From Bimastos eiseni (Eukaryota; Annelida; Clitellata; Crassiclitellata; Lumbricidae), in the NCBI GenBank assembly GCA_959347315.1, contig OY365806.1, positions 27,628,815-27,692,814 of the forward strand: a stretch of 64,000 nt of DNA. The letters run 5' to 3'. A program made the translations under genes and the position numbers. Of the stretch, positions 57,101-64,000 are shown in pieces (position 1 is the stretch's first letter; each line of letters begins with the position of its first letter). Below the pieces are notes generated by a model that was given only the letters and a program-made list of their open reading frames with translations, made no database searches and was not told the DNA's origin.

Positions 57101-58678
57101 AAGAAAGCCAGTCAAAAAGAGAGGAAGAAGACTCGAGGAAAAATGATTGTCGAGGTCAGTTATTGGCTCTCTTCGTGTCCTCTATGATATTATTTTATAT
57201 TTATGATAAAAGAAGCCATAACAAGAATAGTCATGGATATGAAGTGTCTTGGAATATCATATTATATTTATTTGTCATCTGTAGACAGAGAATTTTGCAG
57301 CAAAGACGAGGACGTTGCCAGTGGAAAGAGAGAGAGAGGATGATCTGAAGAAACTTCTAGGTCCTGAGAAATCCTCGTCTCTCCTGCTGCCTGGAGCCAA
57401 AGCGCGCAAGAGATACTCCCTTGGTAAGTGGCTTTTTGATTGTTCTCTTACTGTGCCAATATATCATATACAAGTAACAGGTATCAATTTTTAGGTGAGT
57501 TTTATATCTTGCTGTAACCAAACTAATAAGTGTTGACTCACCTGAATTGAGATTGATGCATCAATTTTTATCTATGGTATCAAAATACAGTAAACAGTGT
57601 ATGAAAATATTTCTATTACGTCAGAATAATTCGTATAAGTCATATTACAAATTAATCTTTTTATACAGAAAAGAAGCAAGTTCAATGCTACGACTTAAAA
57701 TTTATGAGCACAACTAGGGTGACAGATGGGCTCAGATAGTTTGTATGGGTACTGTTACCCAATGAGGCAACTGAGCGCACGAGATGAATGAGTAATAAGT
57801 TTTCTTCAACCTCTGGTTTAGAGGTGAACTCCATTCAATCCAATCAATGCTATAGAATCCCATAGACCTACTACTACTGTCTACTGCTATTCTTAGGAAA
57901 TACAGAAAATTTCACACACGCATCATCTGCTAGGTGATACAAGCAGTTAACACGGTTTTACTAAACTGCTCTGTGATCTTAGACAAGGGAAAGCCGACTG
58001 TATCCGGAGGAAACAGTCTGGCGAAGTCAAAGCATAGCAGTGGTCATGGTTCAGAGACGGAAGGAGTAGATGATATGCTGGAGGCGGTCGTGCGATCTGC
58101 AACATCCACAGACAAAACGCGAGAACGTCAGCGAACAAAAAACACCGACAGCAGAAAGTCATGTGAGTAACGATCATCAGGACAAAAAGGTTGACTGCTG
58201 ATGGGGAACTTACAGGTCCCAATATGTTATATGAGCATTAAGTACATTTAGTGCTGTTCGTCTGATGAATTGCAAGCCCTCTGGTGCCCACAGTTTGCAC
58301 CATTCAATATGAACACAGTGTAGGAAGTGTTCTTTTGTTGGACTGGTGTAGTCATGATATTAGTTTTCAGCCCCCAGAATCGTTCATATCCTGGGATGCA
58401 TGCTTTGAGCAGTTCCTATGGAGATGTAGATGAGTAAGTGACGCTTACATTTATCTTAATGAAGCCATAACCGAAAACTTGGCAGTTTACATCAATCAGT
58501 GCAAGTCATGAAGATCAGTTAGTTATTCATCAAGTATAGACGGCAATGGTCAAAGATAGTACTTAGTCTAAGGAGAGATCTTGGGGATATGGAACGTGCG
58601 CTGAATTCGTACAACTCTGACATTCGTACATGTCTGACATGTAACTGTTATATCAAGACAAAGTTACTGAATACTTGA
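39189..58678 (+). CDS. FHOD: FHOD-family formin (complete, 22 coding exons)
   Basis: Diaphanous-related-type formin that nucleates or bundles actin and is held inactive by contact between its N-terminal inhibitory region and C-terminal DAD. Exons: 39189-39353, 40907-41028, 41797-41855, 44336-44403, 45208-45313, 45945-46039, 46679-46790, 48273-48367, 48691-48896, 49837-49968, 50667-50695, 51060-51910, 52682-52834, 53518-53703, 54059-54178, 54902-55063, 55530-55645, 56061-56135, 56962-57154, 57285-57423, 57983-58162, 58560-58678; 3483 nt, 1160 residues (human FHOD1 about 1164). The N-terminus ([13 protein letters not shown]) and the GBD/FH3 region (to about 342) match FHOD1/FHOD3. FH1 polyproline is near 576-617, FH2 about 620-1015, and the [13 protein letters not shown] near 1091 precedes a basic stretch. 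The last exon's acceptor is the least certain. Confidence 0.93.
39420..39592. mobile_element. hAT-like MITE, CAGGGCCGTA family (FHOD intron 1)
   Basis: 173 bp; ends CAGGGCCGTAAG and (inverted) CAGGGCCGTACC. Flanks CTAAAAGT (39412-39419) and CTAAAAAT (39593-39600) agree at 7 of 8. It lies 66 bp after the exon 1 donor. The GGGCGC-rich interior causes an apparent open-frame extension of exon 1. Confidence 0.85.
41127..41221. repeat. (TA)n microsatellite
   Basis: Nearly pure TA with GTA/TTA interruptions, in FHOD intron 2. Confidence 0.95.
41376..41545. repeat. 35-bp tandem repeat, about 4-5 units
   Basis: Unit starts ACTTGCATTTCTGTTTTATG then AAGGCACATTGATTG; FHOD intron 2, downstream of the TA tract. 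Confidence 0.9.
42225..43425 (-). mobile_element. LINE remnant (CR1/L2-like), interrupted by a hAT MITE
   Basis: Minus-strand translation gives [14 protein letters not shown], then [31 protein letters not shown] and, after an internal deletion, [11 protein letters not shown] and L-K-T-H-L-F. A stop and frame changes show decay. It resumes beyond the MITE (42328-42897) with GGCGCACTATAAATGACAG and ends in (AAT)n. It lies in FHOD intron 3, antisense to FHOD. Confidence 0.85.
42328..42897. mobile_element. hAT-like MITE nested in the LINE
   Basis: 570 bp; ends TAGAGCCGTAAATTTTT and (inverted) CAGGGTTGTAAATTTTT. Flanks GTCATAGT (42320-42327) and GTCATAAT (42898-42905) agree at 7 of 8. Removing it rejoins the LINE 3' end. 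Confidence 0.88.
43934..44282. mobile_element. hAT/Charlie-like MITE with GGTGTCAAA ends
   Basis: The left end CAGAGGTGTCAAAGAGCCGG followed by CCTGCGGGCC is like known hAT-Charlie termini. The right end, inverted, reads AAGGGGTGTCAAACC. Flanks GCTTAAAG and ATTTACAG agree at only 5 of 8. The interior has an ATTGAGAATAAAA inverted repeat. It ends 53 bp before FHOD exon 4. Confidence 0.65.
47727..48170. mobile_element. hAT-like MITE, TAGGGATGAACC family, copy C (FHOD intron 7)
   Basis: Left end TAATGATGAACAGAGACTCG; right end, inverted, TACAGATGAACTAAATGCC. Interior GGTACTCAGCATTACTCGGA matches copies A and B. No clear 8-bp duplication, so this is an older or edited copy. Confidence 0.6.
48373..48508. 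repeat. 17-bp tandem repeat TTAATTAAGCCATCTGT
   Basis: About 7.5 units starting only a few bases after the FHOD exon 8 donor. Confidence 0.93.
49090..49320 (+). mobile_element. Decayed LINE 3' fragment (FHOD intron 9)
   Basis: The segment GGATTTGAAACTGCAAGTGC then ATCCTCTCCTGGCAACTCAC resembles 15208-15250, and it ends in (AATAAT)n. A short [10 protein letters not shown] peptide fits a LINE C-terminus. Weak. Confidence 0.35.
49837..49968 (+). other. FHOD exon 10: basic Arg/Ser-rich linker
   Basis: Two frames are open here. The frame chosen continues [12 protein letters not shown] and [10 protein letters not shown], like the R-R-x-S-R-R-H-S-V-Q-S linker of vertebrate FHOD1. It keeps phase 2 into the microexon. 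The other open frame (R-H-L-G-C-E-G) has no such similarity and would break phase downstream. Confidence 0.8.
50183..50552. repeat. 21-bp minisatellite TTTAGGCAGGTGCTTGAGCWC, 17.6 units
   Basis: Highly uniform; units differ only at GAGCTC versus GAGCAC. The 21-bp period is a multiple of three, so long open frames appear on both strands ([14 protein letters not shown]); they are by-products. It lies in the FHOD intron between exons 10 and 11. Confidence 0.97.
50667..50695 (+). other. FHOD microexon 11 (29 nt)
   Basis: Encodes [11 protein letters not shown] across its boundaries. Acceptor TTTTGATAG, donor GTGAGT. It is required to link the phase 2 end of exon 10 to the phase 1 start of exon 12. 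Confidence 0.75.
51060..51910 (+). other. FHOD exon 12: acidic linker, FH1 polyproline and start of FH2
   Basis: The largest exon (851 nt). It encodes [10 protein letters not shown], a Glu/Asp/Gln-rich linker, [16 protein letters not shown] (a block conserved in FHOD proteins just before FH1), five proline clusters of 5-7 residues separated by short Gly/Leu spacers (profilin-binding type), and K-K-T-V-K-L-H-W, the FH2 entry. Confidence 0.95.
53165..53345 (+). mobile_element. Possible second tRNA-related SINE (FHOD intron 13)
   Basis: GTGGAGTCGTAGAGTAATGG looks like an A-box region, and GAGTTCGCTCCC some 35 bp later is close to a B box. A non-coding body follows. No second copy seen in the window. 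Confidence 0.4.
55279..55352 (-). mobile_element. LINE 3' tail, GCGCCCAC family (FHOD intron 16)
   Basis: GTAATCCCAGCATTTCTACA then GCGCCCACAAAAGCCAAG and AACCAGCTTATTCACAGGCG. Nearly identical in layout to 36767-36842. Confidence 0.6.
56590..56830 (-). mobile_element. LINE C-terminal fragment (FHOD intron 18)
   Basis: Minus-strand translation gives [22 protein letters not shown] and terminal A-E-S-A-S-E, paralleling [11 protein letters not shown] and A-E-S-A-P-E of the LINE at 10810-11703. A stop replaces the Trp codon. The 3' end is AAGCGCTATATAAATAACC. Confidence 0.6.
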
Positions 58679-61600
58679 CTTAAAATCCTCACAGAAGGTC
58701 CAGATATTATTATTATTATTAAATTTGTAACACGCACAAGGTCACACCTAAATGTGAATCTGAGGCGCGTAAATGCGGAGATAGACATAAAAATGTTCTT
58801 CAAGCCAACTAGACAAGCGATGTCATAGCATGGCAACATTTATAAAAGAGGTCGTATTGGATGATGGTGGTGATGATGGAAAACTCTTTGTTCTGTTGAA
58901 AGGGAGAAGTAGCAGTGGATGCAGAGGTGGAGTCTAAGCTGCACTCAGCCTAGCAACTGAGATGAATTCATCTCCATGCAAAGGAACATAGTACACGTGA
59001 TCTTGACCGCGGATATGTCATGTGTCTTCCCGTTGTCTGATGAATTTTCTTTTTTCGCAGGGCTGCTCTCTCTGGGAGCGCCTCTGAATAGGTAACACTG
59101 TGAAAGGCACTTAATAATTCTGTAAATATAATGCAACATCATGACCTCGCATTTGAAAAACACTTTGACAACTGAGTAACAAGTACTTTTAACTTTATTT
59201 GTACATTCTGTTTTCAGTTTACTAATGAATCGTTAAACATAAACTGCTTTTGACTGTGTAGTCAGTTCTTTGCAAAATTTTAAACTCTAGTTCTGAAGCC
59301 TGGCCTGCAGCAACAAAAAGTAAAGTTTATACTCGGTATTCCTGGTGGTTTATATGGTTTATTCTATGGAAAGTTCTTTAAAGTCATCAACAATTGATTA
59401 CTGCATATTCCTAATATAGAGTAGGCTTAGTTAATATATCATGTTACTCAAATGTAACAACTTTTATGATAAGGTTAGAAGGAGTTTATATTACATGACA
59501 CTTGTTTTATATAATTTACAATGTAAAAGATTTATTTATGCAGAGTTACTTGGGTATAGGACTATTAGTATAGAAGTTTACTTGCAATGCCAAGAGATGT
59601 ATGTCAGGAAATGGAGGGATTTTAGGCTGATGATCAATTCCTGCCTTTAAAGCTGATATTTTCCTCATTTAGGTTTTAGATGACAATAAAAATTCTTCTT
59701 AAAACAAAATGTTGATATTCCTACATCGATTATGCAGTTCAATGTTTAACATTTTGGGTGATACTCTGAATTTCAAGTGCCCAAAAAAGTTTTAAGCATG
59801 CCACTTCGGGCACACAGGCCAATGGTCTGCAACCCCTGACCAAGCATACCGGAGGACCATCTCACTCTCACTGGGTGAGAGGTTGCAGATTGTGATACGA
59901 ATAGAAAGCAACAGATTGGTGGTAACTAAACTCGTGCGTTCGTGAAATGTTCGTTTATTTCTTTTATCCAGTCTGCTGGTTAAGGTTAACTTGCTGGAGC
60001 TATAGAATAGATGTGTTCTGTTCAGTTAGGCTTAGTGATGATATCATTCTCAGCAAGTGATGGATCACAATACAATTCAACATCAGGAGAAGACATTGAA
60101 CTGTTTACTATCAATTCATGATTCAATGAGGTAGAAAACAAGATGATCAGTAGATGTATAACATGCAAGAATCAATTGTTTGGCTACTCTTCATTTTCCT
60201 TACAAGCAATATAAGAGAAATAGCTTAGAAACAATTCTATGGTACAGAACTACTTCTTTTAATAGAAGATCATTTATTAAATACTACATCTCAACCAGAG
60301 TACTGTTCTTGTGAAACTATTGCTCAATGACTATTGTCTGTAAGCACCCTTCACAGAAAGAACACTTTGCCAAAATACAACATCTCAAGTTCACAACAGA
60401 TGTTAGACCGATTGATTGAAGCCCTCTACCAAGTACAACACACAACACTAAGTTGGCATAACATAAGCAAAAGCAGTAAAACTCCTTTGGTTGTCTGCAT
60501 AGCAGTTTTTTCTATTACAACTTAATTTAAACTACGATCGTGAGACTGACAGATGCGCAAAGACAGAATTTGATGGACCATTCAGTGATGCTCTTATCTC
60601 TTCACACAGGCCACTGTACAGCTTACACTTAATTCAGATATATCCTATCAATTTTTCATAGAATTATCCATCCAATGCATTCATAGCACCTCTGATGGTT
60701 CCTAAAATGCACTCTGGTCAAGTCCAGATACCTACTTTAATGCTTTATCTTGTTTAAATGTCATGTAAACCAAAGTGCACTATACACAGTTGGTCATAAT
60801 AAAGAACATACTAACTTACTTATAAATATATAGAGACAAAGATGTTGATTAGTATGATTCAGTAAAAACGTTGACTGAGTGAAACTGCTACACAAAACAG
60901 TGCTTTTGTACCTTATTTTAGAGTGCCAATACTAAAATTACATGACACATCTGCCAAAAAACAAATGCAAGCATCAATAATCTAAAGCATTAAAAAATAT
61001 GCAACTCTGAAAAATATGCATAAAATATATTAATAATGCTGATATGTTGGAAAACAGCAAAGGCACATCAGAATCTTGTCTCTTTGCTTAGAAACTAGAT
61101 TATAAACAACACAGAACGCAAAGCTGCTGTGTTTTCATGCATAAAATAATGGTAATTGTCACATCCAAGTCAATTTCGAAACATGTAAAAAATATTTTAT
61201 GCTTCTCGCACAAGGTCATCTGCAACAAGACTCATCTCTGCATACAAGTATTGTATACTAACCTCTGTATGCGTTTGTATGGCTATCCTTGCCTGAATAT
61301 CTCCATCTTTGTAGTTGTATATCTTTTTGGTATCAGATACACAATATCTTAATTTAAATACTAGCAGCAAACATTAGCATTAACTTAAACCTTGACTGCA
61401 ATTCGGAAAAAAACAAATATAGATGATTCCACTGAGAGGCAATTAAACACTGGGAAGACATCAAATTCAGTTAAGATAGAAATCGAATTTAAAAAAAATT
61501 CAACCACAGAAGACAAATCTCATTCCGATCCGATTAATATTGAAGCACAAAATGCATGGTAAGCACAAAAAACTGTTCAGAACCACTAAAAGATATTTTC

Positions 61601-62515
61601 AAATACACAGAAATTAATGAAAATTCAGTTGTAATCAGTGAAATATTCATTCAGACTTCAATCAATCTATGGAATAAACCAAAAACCAAATTCCTTCAGG
61701 CTATCATTTCCTCTGCATCAATACAATGAGCAAAAACATTAAACACTCATTTAACCAGTTTCAACACTTTACCAAAATACAACTATGAAAAGGCAATAGT
61801 AAAGTTACTTATATAAATATTGCAAGCAGAACATTTACCGACAAAAGACATGTTTGCTGCAGAATATCTCAAGTCATAATTAGTTCAGAAGACCTGCTGT
61901 GCAAGTTATTCTTTAAAGGATTTTGAGAGTTCACTCTTCTGCAATCTTTATAAAAAAAACTGCTAAGCTACATGCCAATCCAATGTAAATAGAGCAATTA
62001 ATTGCAGCCAATGCTAATCACAAGAGCACCAGTTTTAGTAGGCAAGTTTAGCTGCTGGGTTTGAACTTTTTGTCAAAATGACTATACTGAAAACAAAAAC
62101 CACCAACAGCAGACTAAAGATGCTTGTTTATTTCACAATGCCACTGAAGCACTTACTCTCTGAGCCAAAGATTCATTGCCTCAGCTCTTTTACACCATAA
62201 TATGCTTAATTTTGCTAATTACACAACAAACTTTTGAAAAGTTTGCATAATTCACTTTTTTATTACATTCAAAATTACAAAAAAGACTTGCTCTAAAATG
62301 ACAACTGTAGTTTGATTAGCTTGAGCTGAATTAACACTCAGTTTTTGCATGGACTTTCATTAAATAGTAAAAAGCATAGTTTACAACAAGAATTAATATC
62401 ACCACAGCTGTTAAGCATGAATAATGGTAGCGTCCAGTCAGTCCAAATTGCATTGCCAGTTGTTTTTGCCACAGTTTGCAGTTTTCCATTTGCACAAATG
62501 CATCTTCATCCAGTG
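58679..62515. other. FHOD 3' flank, no gene seen
   Basis: This holds the FHOD 3' UTR and possibly the long 3' UTR of the minus-strand gene at the right edge. An AATAAA near 59686 is one possible plus-strand polyadenylation signal. An (ATT)n tract lies at 58707-58722. Around 59070-59130 a G-S-A-S-E stop followed by AGGCACTTAATAATTCTGTA looks like another LINE terminus (plus strand). Confidence 0.45.
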
Positions 62516-63385
62516 TTACAGTTTTCTGTTTCTGAATTTTGTAGCAAATGCAGCATTTCGTTTTGATGGCGATCGACGTCTTCCAGTGATTTTCAGTTGT
62601 CCCTTTTCGATCATTTCATTCAACTCAAACTAAACCACAGCAAAGACAAACTATTAATATTATAATATATTAATTAATATTATAACACACCACAATGAAA
62701 GTTCACACATTTATCACCTTGTGCTGCTCATGTTTAAGCTAGGACCTTTCTTAAATCGTTTCTATTTTAAAATTGTTTTAAAAATGTTAACCTGGAATTC
62801 TTTCGGATCATTTTTCTAGGAATTAGTTTTTAGCACACTGTACTAGACTGCACTAGTACATATGTATAGCAGCATGGACAGTGGCCGACTGGTTAGAGCA
62901 GTCTGACTGTAATGCTCAGTCTGCGCTGAGTGAGCGGTTCGATCATTGTCCGAGGTGTCACTGCATAGGGACCTTGAGCAACTCCTTCGTGCACAATTGC
63001 TCTGCAGTACAATTGCAATTGTGCCGTCGAGGCGTGTGCACTTCTAAGCAAACATTTTTGAAAAAGGGCGATATCAAGTTTCAGAATAAATAGCATCGAG
63101 GAAGTCACAAAGAACTTAGAAGAAATATATATATAGTACATTATTTAAAATGCAACTGGGAAACCAAAGAAGCCCATCGTTAAAGTGTTAATCAAAGAAC
63201 AATTCTAAATATGTAAATACTTCAGTGTTTAAACATGTGCAGAACATTAGAGTATTGCTGAAAGTTGGGTAACAAACCTCGTCAAACTTATAAAGAAGAG
63301 CAAAAGGACTGAGATTTTTTCTTCTTCTTAACCGTGATACGGCTTGATCTAGACTGTATGCAACATCGTTCTGTTCATTAAAAAC
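62516..63385 (-). CDS. 3' end of an unrecognised gene (two exons; continues past the right edge or upstream)
   Basis: Exon 63385-63278 (36 codons, acceptor TTTTGTAG, donor GTTTGT) encodes V-F-N-E-Q-N-D-V-A-Y-S-L-D-Q-A-V-S-R-L-R and on to L-Y-K-F-D-E. Exon 62629-62516 (37 codons and a TAA stop) encodes F-E-L-N-E-M-I-E-K-G-Q-L-K-I and a basic C-terminus K-F-R-N-R-K-L. Both exons are phase 0 with no stops, and their composition (amphipathic, then basic) looks like a real protein tail. I do not recognise the family. An upstream exon may lie at 63890-64000, where ATGGATGGTGG (minus, from 63974) starts an open frame, but I found no convincing donor. Confidence 0.6.
62872..63021 (+). mobile_element. 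tRNA-derived SINE, copy 2
   Basis: A-box region GTGGCCGACTGGTTAGAGC, B-box region GCGGTTCGATCATT, and the body end ACTCCTTCGTGCACAATTGC that is shared with copy 1 at 7731-7862. It lies in the intron of the right-edge minus-strand gene. Confidence 0.75.
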
Positions 63386-64000
63386 CTACAAAAGAAGATA
63401 ATGCTGCTGCTTTGACAACAATATGTAAGCACAACTGATTCTATCTGTCAATCTGTCTGTACATGTACCACAATCACAGTAAACATCTCTTGAACTATAA
63501 GGCATCAAATTTAATTACGGTCAGTTTTTCAAATTATTCTTTACTTGTATGAAGGTCATTCAATCTGATTGTATTACAAGCGTGAAATAGGTTAGTTGTA
63601 GTTTCACGATGCTGTGTGATGACAAAGATCATTAGCGTCGCTCTCCTCCTTTATCCAGGCCTGGGACTGGCACTATCAGAGTGCAAACAGTGGCAGAGTT
63701 TAAGTGTGAGAATATATCCTTTAAATATATATATATAGTTTACAAAAGACACGTTTTGGAGGTGTCCCACATAAAGAGTTAGACCAATATATAAAACATT
63801 GAGTTTCAGATTTACAATAAAACAAATATCATTAGAAATTATATTTTTTGCTAATAATTTCAGTTTGAGATAATATACCATTGAAAGAAAGCAAAGTTTC
63901 TCTGAGACATCACAGCGACATAAATCACAATCAGCTTTTAGATCGTCAGACCCGGACTTGCATCCACCATCCATTGCTGAACCGCGTGAATTCTGTCTTG

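Noticed and set aside
59808..59900. tRNA-like or structured RNA around an inverted TCTGCAACC/GGTTGCAGA pair
   Set aside because: Only a 9-bp stem with a long loop; no promoter boxes or repeat copies.

Overview
This is an AT-rich, intron-rich animal (metazoan) genomic window. Exons are short and mostly follow GT-AG rules. Non-LTR retrotransposon remnants, tRNA-derived SINEs, non-autonomous DNA transposons and many mini- and microsatellites fill introns and intergenic DNA. The three recognisable proteins (a septin-7 type septin, the CIA-pathway protein CIAO2B/MIP18 and an FHOD-family formin) place it in Metazoa. The repeats look like those of an aquatic invertebrate, but the window does not allow a phylum to be named.

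Layout. 1-5795: a 19-unit, 45-bp coding-like tandem repeat at the left edge, a GA-rich minisatellite, then DNA without visible genes that probably includes the septin 3' UTR. 5796-25985 (minus): septin gene, 13 coding exons, 619 residues, with a perfect NRF-1 type palindrome (26037-26048) about 50 bp upstream of the start codon. Its introns carry an L2/CR1-like LINE, a SINE and a hAT-like MITE with a perfect 8-bp target duplication. 26050-30595: intergenic, with a TIR element and TA-rich microsatellites. 30596-34543 (minus): complete CIAO2B gene, 5 exons, 156 residues. Its first intron has all the hallmarks of a U12-type AT-AC intron, and its third has a second copy of the hAT-like MITE. 34600-39188: repeat-dense spacer between divergently transcribed CIAO2B and FHOD. 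39189-58678 (plus): complete FHOD formin, 22 exons, 1160 residues, from the N-terminal GTPase-binding/FH3 region through the polyproline FH1 and the FH2 domain to the basic autoregulatory DAD tail. 58679-62515: mostly featureless. 62516-63385 (minus): the last two exons of an unrecognised gene running off the right edge.

The septin (GTP-binding filament) and the formin (actin assembly) are both cytoskeletal, but nothing in the sequence shows co-regulation. CIAO2B acts in cytosolic Fe-S protein assembly. The exon models are mine, built from homology, splice-site dinucleotides and phase. The coding exons of each of the three complete genes sum to a multiple of three with no internal stop.

I found no new multigene system. 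The observations most worth following up are the AT-AC intron, the left-edge repeat ORF whose two alternating units differ mainly at third codon positions, the set of hAT-like insertions with readable 8-bp duplications (one nested inside a LINE), and the foldback element at 37272-37539.
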